Notes: generated from the sequence alone by a model not told the origin. A DNA stretch of 64,000 bases from Candidatus Scalindua japonica (GCF_002443295.1 NZ_BAOS01000024.1:1-64000), one strand, 5' to 3'; positions 39,062 through 49,463 are shown, counted from the stretch's first letter. Numbers and translations: made by a program.

Positions 39062-41598
39062 GCTATTTAGATTATTTTATATTCAAGCATACGATAAAGT
39101 TAAAGCAGGTATTTACCATGCTCCTAATATTTCTGTTTTACTCTTATGGGATATGGATACCCCAGGGAAAAGCAGAAAACGGCTCAATAACGAAGGATTT
39201 GGAACAGGTTCCTGTAAATAATAAAGAAGAGATACACGCTCTTCCAGTAGGGCAAAGAGGAATATCGTTAACGACATTAGATGATAGACCTTATCCGGAT
39301 AGTGTTGAGGATAAAACTCCTTCTTCTGATGCTGTAGATGAGAAGAACCTTCAGGAGAATCCCTCTGCCAAAGAGGAGGATGAAAAGTTTGTTGCGGAGA
39401 AAGAAACCTCTTCTGCCGCGTCCCCGATAACGCCCCCCAAACTTGCTAACAATGAAGAGATGCCCTCTGTTGAGGAAGAAATGGATAATCATGCATCTGT
39501 TACAGATAACAAACAACAGGAGAATTCATTTGATGAGAAAAAGTCATCTTCTCTGGAAGAAGAGAGATCGTCAATCAGTCACCTGATAAACACCGAAGAG
39601 AAAGAATCTCAGGATAGAGAAGAGGACGATATCTCTTCCCCCTTTTCAGAATCTTTTCCGGTAACCGTTCATAAACAGAAAACAGTTTCTGAGTTTGGTA
39701 TCGATGATAATGAAATTACAGGCGAGACGTCTCCTGAGAGTGAAGATAAACAAGGGGTTGTTGCCGATAAGGATATGCTTTCGGACGTTAAAGAAAAGAA
39801 AAACCCTTCTGCCTCATCCAGAGCAGAAATCCCCGCTCATTCTTTTGACGAAAGAGAGTCGTTGGCTCAAGAAGAAGAAGAGGAGTGGCAAACGTCTAAA
39901 GATTTTGGTGAGCAGCAGGTAATTACATCCGATGAGGAAACAGATTCGCAAGAACCGCCTAGAGAAATAACAACTTCGGAGATACAAGCGCTACCTGTAG
40001 AGCAAAGTGGAGTATCGTTAACGACTTTAGATGATAGTGAAATTACAGACGATACGTCTCCCGGCAGTGAAGATAAACAAGGGATTGTTTCAGATAAGGA
40101 ATTGCTTTCTGACGTTAAAGAAAAGGAAACTCCTCCTATCACTTCTAAAATAAACGAATCTCCGGATTACAGAAAGTTGGATATTTCAATGCCACTGAAT
40201 AGAGGTGCACAAGCAGCTGGTGAGGAAGGAGATACACAGGAAAAGGTTAGGAAAAAAACAGAAAGTGATGAGGTGAAGCCTGCTTGGGAAATCTGGCATA
40301 CTGACCCAACCCAAAGTATCATTCTTGCGGTTGTTATAGCCCTTATTGCAGCAAAATTAGGTGGATGGATAGCGGGGGTGCTGGGGTTTCCTGGAGTTGT
40401 GGGAAAATTAATACTGGGAATGATCCTGGGAAATATTTATCTCCTTACCGGTTCCGATTATTTTGATTTTCTCAAGACAATGCCTTTTCTGATGATGTTA
40501 TCTTACTTTGGAACATTGGTACTTCTTTTAACAGCCGGCCTTCACACAGATCTAAGGGCAATATTTCGTGTAGGCCCCTCTTCTGTTCTTGTGTGTTTAG
40601 GTGGCATGGTTGTTCCTGCCGGACTGGGACTTGTCGTAAGCCATTTCCTTCTCCCCGACAGCTCTACCGGCTCAAAGGTACTTTTAGCGATTATTCTTTG
40701 CAGTACAAGTACCGGGTTGTTATTTGCAATCTTAAATGAGTTAAAAATAATGAATACTATAGAGGGAAGAGTGATAACAGGCGCAACGATTCTTACTGAA
40801 ATTATTGTAATATTAAGCTTTGGTATAGTTAGTGGGATTGTTGTTAAAGGCGGTGTCTCCCTGCTCGGTATATCAATCAGCTTTGGCATCGCAACTTTTT
40901 TGCTGATAACTGCGGTAATAATTATATTTAAGTACGGTGAGAGATTTGGTAATTTCCTGACAAACAGATTGACAGAGGGACTGAACATACCTATCATTGT
41001 AATTTTGTCTCTTTTAATGGCATTTATGTTCGGATCGATCGGGCTCCATACGGTAATAGGGGCATTTATTGCCGGTTTGTTTCTGCGCAATGTAAAGTTG
41101 AGAAACAGTGACGAAGACGAACACCGTAACGTTGAATCATTTATCAGGCCATTTTACGCGCTTCTCGTACCGATACTCTTCCTAAGAGTAGGGGCACAGG
41201 TAGATTTACAAAGTTTTTTAAATTTGAACGCTATACTTCTGGGTCTTAATATCACAGGTGCGGCTATCTTAGGAAAGCTGTTTTGCGGTATCTGCCCTAT
41301 TGAGAAAGGTACAAATCGTCTTCTTATTGGTTTTGGAATGGCGATGAAGCTTGAGGGAACTCTGATTTTAGCTGGCATAGGGCGTGATGTTGGAATATTT
41401 AACGATACGGTCTTTTCTTCTATTATTATGTCGATCGTATTCACCTCAACGATCTGTCCTTTTCTTATGAAGAAGCTTCTGTTTAAAAAAAATAATACCA
41501 GTTCTGAAAGCATTTGTATTGATCCTGAAAAAACAGAATTAGTGAAGGCTCCTCTCAATAAGCGTATGCGACTTAAAATATTTGGTTATCTCATATAA
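39058..41598 (+). CDS. CPA2-type cation/proton antiporter with long acidic N-terminal extension
   Basis: 846 residues. A hydrophobic segment at 18-35 (MLLIFLFYSYGIWI) precedes about 370 low-complexity, Glu/Asp/Ser/Lys-rich residues. Two pairs of repeats lie within: ALPVGQRGISLTTLDD near 61 and ALPVEQSGVSLTTLDD near 311; SEDKQGVVADKDMLSDVKEK near 227 and a matching copy near 337. From about 405 a 12-helix Na+/H+ exchanger domain follows (GFPGVVGKLILGMILGN, AFMFGSIGLHTVIGAFIAGL). If the first segment is a signal peptide or anchor, the acidic region sits outside the cytoplasmic membrane. An antiporter would recycle Na+ entering with bicarbonate. Confidence 0.8.
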   Translation: MSYLDYFIFKHTIKLKQVFTMLLIFLFYSYGIWIPQGKAENGSITKDLEQVPVNNKEEIHALPVGQRGISLTTLDDRPYPDSVEDKTPSSDAVDEKNLQENPSAKEEDEKFVAEKETSSAASPITPPKLANNEEMPSVEEEMDNHASVTDNKQQENSFDEKKSSSLEEERSSISHLINTEEKESQDREEDDISSPFSESFPVTVHKQKTVSEFGIDDNEITGETSPESEDKQGVVADKDMLSDVKEKKNPSASSRAEIPAHSFDERESLAQEEEEEWQTSKDFGEQQVITSDEETDSQEPPREITTSEIQALPVEQSGVSLTTLDDSEITDDTSPGSEDKQGIVSDKELLSDVKEKETPPITSKINESPDYRKLDISMPLNRGAQAAGEEGDTQEKVRKKTESDEVKPAWEIWHTDPTQSIILAVVIALIAAKLGGWIAGVLGFPGVVGKLILGMILGNIYLLTGSDYFDFLKTMPFLMMLSYFGTLVLLLTAGLHTDLRAIFRVGPSSVLVCLGGMVVPAGLGLVVSHFLLPDSSTGSKVLLAIILCSTSTGLLFAILNELKIMNTIEGRVITGATILTEIIVILSFGIVSGIVVKGGVSLLGISISFGIATFLLITAVIIIFKYGERFGNFLTNRLTEGLNIPIIVILSLLMAFMFGSIGLHTVIGAFIAGLFLRNVKLRNSDEDEHRNVESFIRPFYALLVPILFLRVGAQVDLQSFLNLNAILLGLNITGAAILGKLFCGICPIEKGTNRLLIGFGMAMKLEGTLILAGIGRDVGIFNDTVFSSIIMSIVFTSTICPFLMKKLLFKKNNTSSESICIDPEKTELVKAPLNKRMRLKIFGYLI

Positions 41599-41891
41599 GG
41601 GTTACTGATCTAAGTGTCACGTGCATTGTTGAAAAACAGAACCAGATCTATGGAGAGGGTATATCTGTTTCTCTATATTGGATCTGCATACGAATGGATA
41701 AACAGTTTGTGCCGTAATTGTATGCATACCGGAATAATGGAGTTACCAACTATTTAGCACTGAGTATTCATCGTTTGTGTAAAGATCCAAGGGTATTCTT
41801 TGTTGAAATTATATATGTTTCCTCCAATTAAATGGAGATTATGTTTCAACAATAAACAGACAACTCTTGCCTGGTCTTCCCGGTTTTTATC

Positions 41892-43730
41892 ATGAAAAAC
41901 ATTGAAAACAAAAACATTGATGATCGTATAGAGGCAGCCCGGAAGAAAATAGTATTATCCTTAAGGCTCTTTTTCGCGCGGAAAACCAAACAATGTCTCA
42001 ATCATCAACCATTCTCAGAACCCGTCACACTTGCTGGCATAGCGATAATCGTGGGTGTTGCCAGCGCAGCAGGAGTATGGCTTTTTAAACAGATGTTCAG
42101 TCTGCCATTTAGAACGGTATTTGGCGGATTTAACATCCCTGTTGAACTCTTGCATCATAATTGGATAGTCATTCTTCTACCTGTTCTTGGCGGTATCAGT
42201 GTGGGATTAATCGCACAATTTATTATCGGCAAAGAGCGATATCCCGGAATATCAGGGGTCATGGAAGCAGCGGCATTAAATGGAGGACGGCTGGAGTGCA
42301 GGAAAATGCCGGTAAAAACAGTTGCCTCTGCCTTGTCAATCGGCTCCGGGGCGTCAGTTGGCCATGGGGACCCATCTGTACAAATTGGAGCGACACTGGG
42401 CTCAATGTCTGGACAATTAATGCGGCTTTCTGATGAACGTGTGCGTTCGCTTGCTGCCGCGGGTGTAGCAGCGGGTATTGCCGCCAGTTTCAATGCGCCC
42501 ATTGCCGGTCTTTTTTTCGCTTTGGAAATTATCATAGGTAAATTGAACGTTAACGCGTTTGGTATTGTCGCTCTGGCATCAGTAATATCTTCTGCAGTTA
42601 CGCAAGCGATATCGGGTAATCAGCCTGCATTTCAGATTCCGGCTTATGAATTGAACTCACTATATGAACTGCCGTTTTATCTGGGGCTAGGCTTACTGGC
42701 CGGACCTTGTGCTGCATTCTATGTTTACCTACATCATTTTACCCGGGCTATGTTCGATAAATGGCATATCCCCCGATGGATCAAACCAGGAATTGCGGGC
42801 CTGGCAGTCGGGATCTCCGGATTTTTTTTACCACAAATCTTTGGTACCGGTTATGTAACCATTGAAGATATTTTAAACGGTAAGTCATTTTCTGTTTCAT
42901 TATTGCTTTTTCTGGTTTTTGCAAAACTAGCGCTAACTCCTGTTTGCATTGGCAGCGGCTTTTACGGCGGAGTGTTCACCCCCGCTCTTTTTTCTGGTGC
43001 TGCGCTTGGCGGAGCATATGGGCTTGTTATTCAACAGTTTTTTCCATTTCTCGATATTTCCCCGCCAGCGTTTGCAATGGTAGGGATGGCTGCTGTTCTG
43101 GCAGGAACAATCCATGCGCCAATAACGTCTTTCATCCTGCTCTTTGAAATGGTTCACGACTATCGAATTATTCTACCATTGATGTTTGCAGTAAATGCCA
43201 GTTTATTCCTGTCATGGCATTTACAAAAAGACTCGGTTTACACTCTGGGGCTAACACGCAGAGGTATACGTCTGAAACAGGGACGGGATATTGACATCCT
43301 GGACACAATCACCGTAGGGGAAGTTATGGTTACGGATGTTGTTCCCCTGCAAGAATCAGATTCGTTAGAAACAACAATAGATTTATTTATACGAACACGG
43401 AACAGCGGTTTGCCTGTAGTAAATAACACAGATGAATTAATCGGTATTCTTACCGCGCAAGACATTGATCGCGCCAGCAATGAGGAGAATAAAGCGGTTT
43501 CTACCGTCGGCGAGTTCTGTACGCGAGACCTGCTTCTTGCCTATCCCGATGAGACGATAGCGGAAGCGCTGCAGCGTATCGAAATACGCAACATTGGCCA
43601 ATTACCCGTTGTATCACGCAATAATCCAAACCGTTTAGTCGGTTTATTGCGCGACACTGACATTGGACGGGCTTATGATCTGGCATTGACCCGCCGTAAG
43701 AAAATCCGATATTATCCTCCAGCATCCTAG
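41892..43730 (+). CDS. ClC-family chloride channel/transporter with CBS pair
   Basis: 612 residues. The ClC membrane domain spans residues 40-450 and a CBS pair (ITVGEVMVTDVVPLQESD...) fills the C-terminus. The selectivity segment is present at GSGASVGHGDPSVQIGA (near residue 152), but the usual GREGP reads GHGDP, so the gating/proton-coupling Glu is Gly. GSGFYGGVFTPALF is the second pore motif. Loss of that Glu uncouples known ClC exchangers, so passive Cl- conduction is the likelier activity. It follows the antiporter after a 293-bp gap with no recognisable gene. Confidence 0.85.
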   Translation: MKNIENKNIDDRIEAARKKIVLSLRLFFARKTKQCLNHQPFSEPVTLAGIAIIVGVASAAGVWLFKQMFSLPFRTVFGGFNIPVELLHHNWIVILLPVLGGISVGLIAQFIIGKERYPGISGVMEAAALNGGRLECRKMPVKTVASALSIGSGASVGHGDPSVQIGATLGSMSGQLMRLSDERVRSLAAAGVAAGIAASFNAPIAGLFFALEIIIGKLNVNAFGIVALASVISSAVTQAISGNQPAFQIPAYELNSLYELPFYLGLGLLAGPCAAFYVYLHHFTRAMFDKWHIPRWIKPGIAGLAVGISGFFLPQIFGTGYVTIEDILNGKSFSVSLLLFLVFAKLALTPVCIGSGFYGGVFTPALFSGAALGGAYGLVIQQFFPFLDISPPAFAMVGMAAVLAGTIHAPITSFILLFEMVHDYRIILPLMFAVNASLFLSWHLQKDSVYTLGLTRRGIRLKQGRDIDILDTITVGEVMVTDVVPLQESDSLETTIDLFIRTRNSGLPVVNNTDELIGILTAQDIDRASNEENKAVSTVGEFCTRDLLLAYPDETIAEALQRIEIRNIGQLPVVSRNNPNRLVGLLRDTDIGRAYDLALTRRKKIRYYPPAS

Positions 43731-43909
43731 GGAGGCAAAATAACCAAACATCTTTATCTGGTATCAAGAGGCCAGTTATAGAGTTTGGTGTGTGAGATTA
43801 AAAAGGGGCAATCTTTATTGCAAATGATGCGAAAAAAATTACAAAAACATGTCCTCATGCAAATAGGGAAAGAATTTTTTATAGAGTAATACTTTAATAG
43901 AAGGCTGGC

Positions 43910-44758
43910 ATGAAATACAAAAAATTAACAGATCAAATTAAAATACCTGCAATAGGCCTCGGTACGTGGCGTATAGGAGGAAATGTTGAAGCAGATACCA
44001 CCCAGAATAAAGAGCATATTTCTGCAATAAAAACTGCAATCAAGTTGGAAATAACTCTTATTGATACCGCAGAATCATATGCAAAAGGTCATGCAGAAGA
44101 ATTGGTTGGCAATGCAATTCAGGGTTTTGATCGAAGCGGCTTATTTATTATTTCTAAAGTTTCTCCTGAACACCTGAAACATAATGATCTCATTGAATCT
44201 GCCAGAATGAGTTTGAAAAGGTTAAAGACCGATTACATTGATTTGTATCTGATTCATTCGCCTAATCCGGAGATTCAAATCCAGGAAACCATGCGGGCTT
44301 TGGATCATTTGATTGAACTAAAACTCATTCGTTTTATCGGTGTGAGTAATTTTTCTGTTGAACAGATAAAAGAAGCACAGAGATACACAAAAAACAAAAT
44401 TGTCGCTAACCAGGTTGAATACAACCTGCTTACCAGAAATAGCGGTCATGTTACCAATGATATGGAATCTCGGATAATTCCCTATTGTCAGAAAAATAAT
44501 ATTCTCGTTATTGCATGGAGGCCTCTTGCAAAAGGTGAGCTGGCAAGGCCCGGGTTTAAACTCCTGGATGAATTAGCCAAAAAATACAATAAAACTCAGG
44601 CCCAAATTTCCCTGAATTGGCTGATTTCGAAAAAAGGGATTGTTGCCGTAACGAAATCATCAAAAACCGGCCACCTGAAAGAGAATCTTGATGCAATGGG
44701 TTGGAGCTTAAAACTAGAGGATGTTGATAGATTGAATAATGAATATATATTGGCATGA
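43910..44758 (+). CDS. aldo/keto reductase
   Basis: 282 residues, an (alpha/beta)8 NADPH-dependent oxidoreductase. The catalytic tetrad is visible: Asp and Tyr in LIDTAESYAKGHAE (near residue 52), Lys in IISKVSPE and His in DLYLIHSPNPE. The NADP-binding end (GIVAVTKSSKTGHLKEN) is normal, so it should be active. The physiological substrate is unknown. The following 120 bp contain no recognisable gene. Confidence 0.88.
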   Translation: MKYKKLTDQIKIPAIGLGTWRIGGNVEADTTQNKEHISAIKTAIKLEITLIDTAESYAKGHAEELVGNAIQGFDRSGLFIISKVSPEHLKHNDLIESARMSLKRLKTDYIDLYLIHSPNPEIQIQETMRALDHLIELKLIRFIGVSNFSVEQIKEAQRYTKNKIVANQVEYNLLTRNSGHVTNDMESRIIPYCQKNNILVIAWRPLAKGELARPGFKLLDELAKKYNKTQAQISLNWLISKKGIVAVTKSSKTGHLKENLDAMGWSLKLEDVDRLNNEYILA

Positions 44759-44879
44759 AAAGGAATTGAGGAATTAAAAGATAAGAATGATCTCTTACAG
44801 CAGTTGAACGATTCAGAAAACAAAAAGAATGAGGAGATGCTAACGTAGCTCCTTATAGATTCGTTGAATTCTTTCTTTA

Positions 44880-45380
44880 TCAAGTTGCTAACTCATCAAG
44901 TACATCTGAAAACAGATCAGCAGATGACGACTTCATAATGCCTTCGGATGACAAGATAAAAGTATCTTTTATTTCAACATAATTTCTAAATTCAGATAAG
45001 ATAGATCTGAAATACGTGTCGTACTCGGTTAAATTTTTAAATGCGTATTTTATTATGTGTGTTACATCAGTTTTTTGTATTGAATAAGATCTAATCGCAT
45101 TTTTTGGTTTAATAACTTTATCTAATTCATTGTTTTTGAACCGATTAAATGCGCTTGGTAATATTTTAATCAAGGCAACTGCATGTATACCTAATCCCAG
45201 TTTTTCATAGTCTAAATGCATTTCACAACTTCTTATAAGATCCTTTTCATTGAGATGGTTTCTTATCTTGCCTACTCCCTGTGCTGTTAATTTAAGCTTA
45301 TTTGCAATATCACTGTTGGTACTTAAAGGGTCTTTTACCAGCAGTTTAAGTACGCCCTTTTCATTCTTCGTTAGTTTCAT
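44880..45380 (-). CDS. winged-helix (Lrp/MarR-like) transcriptional regulator
   Basis: 166 residues. The N-terminal helix-turn-helix (KNEKGVLKLLVKDPLSTNSDIANKLKLTAQGVGKIRNHL) resembles the Lrp/AsnC and MarR winged helix; the C-terminal 100 residues look like an effector domain but lack a clear RAM signature. Convergent with the aldo/keto reductase gene. Confidence 0.6.
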   Translation of the reverse strand: MKLTKNEKGVLKLLVKDPLSTNSDIANKLKLTAQGVGKIRNHLNEKDLIRSCEMHLDYEKLGLGIHAVALIKILPSAFNRFKNNELDKVIKPKNAIRSYSIQKTDVTHIIKYAFKNLTEYDTYFRSILSEFRNYVEIKDTFILSSEGIMKSSSADLFSDVLDELAT

Positions 45381-46315
45381 AATTATGGAATAAAGCTTTA
45401 TTCATCTAAAAATAATTTCATTTTGAAACCATAATAAAATCATGTTTCCTTTTTGTACAAAACTAGCGAATTAAATACCATTCTCAAAAGTAATTAAACC
45501 TGTTTATGTTAAAAAATGCTTATGGCAACTTTTGTTTAAGAAGTTGGTATCTGCCAGAACACATTTAAGTCTATATAAAATAATACTTTAAAAAAATATA
45601 GTAGAAAGGCTGGTTTGAAATGTACCGTATGAAATTATTATGGAATTATATTTTTTATTCTGCTGGCAAAAATAATTTGTTCTTAAATTTTTAAGATAGT
45701 TGGCAGATATCTACCAATGATTAGGTTTTCCTGGCACTTTTAAGAAGATTTTATTGCTTTATATGGTCTTTCTTTGTAGTTAGTAGCCTGCTTAATACAA
45801 AGTTTAATTCTATAATATATAAGTTTGTTACTAAAACAAGCTTAATGCTGATTTTTGTTTCATTCATAGCCACAAGAAATAAATTTTTACAATTGGAAAC
45901 AAAATTGTATTAATTGGTGTAATATAGTAACAAGGGGTAAATAAGTCAAAAAAATATAACGCTTATACTCGATATATATACTGAATGAAAAATATTAGCT
46001 TTAAAAAATCAGAATATACATTGGATATACATTTTTAGCTAATTGTAGAGCAATTGATAAAAGAAAAGTTGATTTGATATTGTTAAGTAGCTGATACCAA
46101 TTATTGCCCGGCATAAGAAATGTTTTTGTACGGAAATTACCTCTCACATGTTAGGTGGAAGATCCCTGGATCCATTGCGAGTAATAATCTTGATTAAGAT
46201 ACACCCTTCTCCGATCAAGAGATATTGAAGAATGGCATATCCTGAAATTTTGTACATAACATGGAGATGTGCCGGGCCATTTTAATAGTTGGTATTACAA
46301 TATGGAGAACAAAAC
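45381..46315. other. long AT-rich intergenic region
   Basis: More than 900 bp with no recognisable gene on either strand. No strong hairpin or repeat was seen. It may hold regulatory sequence for the cytochrome-ACP-SulP genes that follow. Confidence 0.4.
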
Positions 46316-46864
46316 ATGAATGAGGACAAAAGCACAAAGGGATTCTGGATCATATTCGCTATGATTTTGATACTTCTACCACTTTTTATGTTTTCTCGTG
46401 AAGCAAAAAGAAAAAGAGATAAGAAAGCAAAAGAAGAGATTGTTCGCCAGAAAGAAAATGCATCAGAACTAATTCCTATTGATAAAGACGAAGGAATGAA
46501 TATTGTTGAAGAAAAAGATGATGACAATGAGTCACTTTATACCAGTGCGTCAAAATTCAGGATGCATATGAAATCTCTCAGTGACTATGATGATGAGTTG
46601 GCAATTTCAATCGAAAGGCAAAGTTGGGATGATATCGGCAAGTACGCAATGCTTCTTAAGAATACTTCCCCACTGCTCTTTACCGGTAAGGGCAAAACAG
46701 AACTACCAAAAGAATTCGTTATGCTGGATGCCTTATTCCATTTTCAGTCACTTGCGGTGGCAGAAGCGTCACAATCAAGAGAAATGGTGAAGATGAATAT
46801 AGAATACGAGAAATTACAAAAAACATGCGATGATTGCCATGAACGGTTTAAAGAAAAAGGGTGA
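46316..46864 (+). CDS. membrane-anchored cytochrome c'-like protein
   Basis: About 182 residues from ATG 46316 (GGAG upstream); the in-frame 46289 start lacks a site. An N-terminal anchor (GFWIIFAMILILLPLFMF) is followed by a charged linker and a helical domain ending CDDCHERFKEKG. A single C-terminal CXXCH in a four-helix domain is the hallmark of cytochrome c'. A paralogous layout is seen at 52417-52914. Possible roles are electron transfer or NO binding; not resolvable here. Confidence 0.7.
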   Translation: MNEDKSTKGFWIIFAMILILLPLFMFSREAKRKRDKKAKEEIVRQKENASELIPIDKDEGMNIVEEKDDDNESLYTSASKFRMHMKSLSDYDDELAISIERQSWDDIGKYAMLLKNTSPLLFTGKGKTELPKEFVMLDALFHFQSLAVAEASQSREMVKMNIEYEKLQKTCDDCHERFKEKG

Positions 46865-46964
46865 TGTACGAGAATAGACACTCTATAAGTCCTCATCCAT
46901 TACTGTGCTGGGGTTGTTTATTTGATAATGAATATTAATGATTATAGAAAGGTGAATTAAATTG

Positions 46965-47276
46965 ATGATGAGCCGTACCGCTTACGCTATTATGATTGTT
47001 TTTTTATTGTTTATACAACAGGTTATTTCCGGTTGTTCGACAACAGTGACAAAAAGTTTACAAAAGGATAATATGCATAAGACAGAAGTGGACTTGGTTA
47101 GCAGGAATCTCTACCAGAGTAAATGTGTTCTATGCCACGAACTGCCGAAAATTAATGAATATACCTCAGATGAGTGGACAAGCATTATTGACTACACACA
47201 CGATACAAAGGCTGCAAGAAAGTTTATAACGATAGAAGAGGCGGAAAAGATAAAGAGTTATCTTAAAAGCATGTAA
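46965..47276 (+). CDS. small c-type cytochrome lipoprotein
   Basis: About 103 residues. A signal peptide ends in a lipobox (QQVISGC, near residue 23), so it is probably lipid-anchored. One heme motif (CVLCHELP, near residue 53) is followed by a short helical tail (TIEEAEKIKSYLK) like SHP or class I mono-heme domains with a distal ligand. ATG 46965 is preceded by AAAGGTG. Probably an electron carrier expressed with the preceding cytochrome. Confidence 0.7.
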   Translation: MMSRTAYAIMIVFLLFIQQVISGCSTTVTKSLQKDNMHKTEVDLVSRNLYQSKCVLCHELPKINEYTSDEWTSIIDYTHDTKAARKFITIEEAEKIKSYLKSM

Positions 47277-47407
47277 CAGACAGCATAACGAGTTTTTTAT
47301 ACCCACAGGCTGACAATGCCATAAGGGTTCATTCAGTTGGCAGAGAAATGAGGATTTAGTTACAAGTATAATAAAAAAACGACCAGAATAATTAAGAGGT
47401 TGAACCG

Positions 47408-47662
47408 ATGAGTAACATGTTTGCGAAGAAACCAAATATAGAAGAGATGATAATGGAAATAGTTGAAAAACAAATGTCTGTGAACAGGGAACGTATTACT
47501 CATGAAACAGCATTTATAAATGATCTGGGAGCTGATTCACTTGATTTAGCGGAGCTTCATATGGAAATTGAGGTCGCATTTGATTTGGAAATATCAAACG
47601 AAGATGCTGAAATGATACTTACTTTTGGTGATGCGGTTGATTACATTAATGAACATACATAG
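47408..47662 (+). CDS. acpP: acyl carrier protein
   Basis: 84 residues. LGADSLDLAELHMEIE contains the DSLD serine that receives 4'-phosphopantetheine; the acidic helices and length are typical. It is not next to fatty-acid synthase genes, so it is probably a specialised ACP. AAGAGG precedes the ATG. Symbol assigned by family only. Confidence 0.88.
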   Translation: MSNMFAKKPNIEEMIMEIVEKQMSVNRERITHETAFINDLGADSLDLAELHMEIEVAFDLEISNEDAEMILTFGDAVDYINEHT

Positions 47663-47849
47663 AGATGAAGCAAGGAAGAACATTATAAGTGTTAAATGTC
47701 GTAATCTTTCAGTGTGTGAACAAATGGGTAAACCTGGTGCCGCGGTACATATTTCATAGATTAACCTGTTGCTGGTTGAGTTTTTCAAAATATTTATCAC
47801 TTCGTTTGCTATAAATTTAAATGATAACTTTTTGGAGGTAATACAATAA

Positions 47850-49463
47850 ATGGCTAAGATTGAAAGAGGAACAATAAAGCATGGGATTTTTTCTCATCTC
47901 AAACAAGACATTCCGGCAAGTATTGTAGTACTGTTTGTAGCACTGCCGCTTTGTCTCGGAATCTCATTGGCAAGTGGAGCGCCTCTGTTCTCAGGTCTTA
48001 TTGCCGGAATAATTGGTGGTATAGTTGTGGGGTCTATAAGCGACTCCGCCCATGGAGTCAGCGGCCCGGCGGCAGGCCTGGCTGTAGTTGTGTTTGAAGC
48101 GCTGCATTCAATGTCTTTCGAGATATTTTTACTTGCCGTTGTCATAGGGGGAGCGCTGCAAATAATACTGGGTTTATCTAGAGCAGGAATTATCGGATAT
48201 TTTTTCCCCTCTGCGGCTATAAAAGGGATGCTCTCCGGTATCGGTATCATCATCATCCTGAAACAGATACCTCACGCGTTTGGATATGATAAGGAGTGGA
48301 TGGGTAATGATGCTTTTGTCCAATTGGGCGGTGAAAACACGTTTACATTAATTGGAAAAGTTCTTCTTGGACATATAACACCTGGAGCAGTATTAATTGC
48401 TGCTATTTCAGTAGCGATTTTGTTGTTATGGGAATTGTATCTGACAAAAAAATATCAAAATGTGTTTAAATTAATACAAGGACCAATCGTCGTAGTAGCG
48501 GCTGCTATCTGTTGTCAGTTGATAACAAAAAATTACTTTCCTCAATTTACTTTAGGTTCAGAGAACCTGGTAAGTGTGCCGGTTGCCGGCAGTTTATCAT
48601 CATTCTTTGGCCTGTTTACCTTTCCTGATTTCAGCCAGTTAGGCAATAAGGCCGTTTATATTTTAGCTGTCACAATTGCGATTGTTGCCAGTTTAGAAAC
48701 ACTTTTGTGTGTGGAGGCGACTGATAAACTGGATACCCACAAGAGAGTTACGTCAACCAACCGGGAGTTGTTTGCCCAAGGTGCCGGAAACATGCTTTCA
48801 GGAATGATTGGCGGGTTGCCAATTACACAGGTAATCGTTCGAAGCTCTGCCAATATGCAAGCCGGTTCAAGAACGAAACTATCTACCATTCTTCATGGGA
48901 TTTTTCTGTTGATATGTGTAGCGCTACTTCCAAGTGTACTTAATCTTATACCCTTATCCGCTCTTGCATGCATTTTAATAATGGTCGGATATAAACTATC
49001 TAAGCCCAGTATATTTGTAGAGACATATAGACTGGGATGGGATCAATTTCTGCCGTTTATCGTCACTATTCTTGGGATTGTATTTGTTGATCTACTCGTG
49101 GGGCTTGGACTTGGGTGTTCAGTAGGCGCTGTTGTTGTCTTAATCCGTAACTACAAAAATTCTCATTTCTTACATATACACCCAGGTGAAGGAGAAAAGC
49201 AGTTAATAATTACCATGGCTGAAGATGTCAACTTTCTCAATAAAGGGGCAATTATAAAAGAACTGGCCAGAATACCTAAAGAGACAGATCTGACCATCGA
49301 TATGAGCAAATGCTATAGCATTGATTATGATGTTAGAGAAGTCGTAGAAGATTTCATTAAATCAGCAACCGATAGAGGTATTAATGTAAGACTGAAACCG
49401 CCATTGGTGAAAACTTATGGTAAAGAAGATATCTATTCTGAAAACTTGATAAATGGATATTAG
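47850..49463 (+). CDS. SulP anion (probably bicarbonate) transporter with short STAS domain
   Basis: 537 residues, a paralogue of the SulP at 37061. The membrane core begins IVVLFVALPLCLGISLASGAP and a compact STAS-like domain lies near 440-525 (ITMAEDVNFLNKGAIIKEL). It lacks the PII-like extension. TTGGAGG sits upstream of the ATG. A beta-carbonic anhydrase follows 166 bp downstream on the same strand, an arrangement seen for SulP-based inorganic carbon uptake, so bicarbonate is the likeliest substrate. Confidence 0.83.
   Translation: MAKIERGTIKHGIFSHLKQDIPASIVVLFVALPLCLGISLASGAPLFSGLIAGIIGGIVVGSISDSAHGVSGPAAGLAVVVFEALHSMSFEIFLLAVVIGGALQIILGLSRAGIIGYFFPSAAIKGMLSGIGIIIILKQIPHAFGYDKEWMGNDAFVQLGGENTFTLIGKVLLGHITPGAVLIAAISVAILLLWELYLTKKYQNVFKLIQGPIVVVAAAICCQLITKNYFPQFTLGSENLVSVPVAGSLSSFFGLFTFPDFSQLGNKAVYILAVTIAIVASLETLLCVEATDKLDTHKRVTSTNRELFAQGAGNMLSGMIGGLPITQVIVRSSANMQAGSRTKLSTILHGIFLLICVALLPSVLNLIPLSALACILIMVGYKLSKPSIFVETYRLGWDQFLPFIVTILGIVFVDLLVGLGLGCSVGAVVVLIRNYKNSHFLHIHPGEGEKQLIITMAEDVNFLNKGAIIKELARIPKETDLTIDMSKCYSIDYDVREVVEDFIKSATDRGINVRLKPPLVKTYGKEDIYSENLINGY

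Noticed and set aside
45381-46315. CRISPR or tandem repeat in the long AT-rich gap
   Set aside because: No regularly spaced repeat is visible; the region is just AT-rich.
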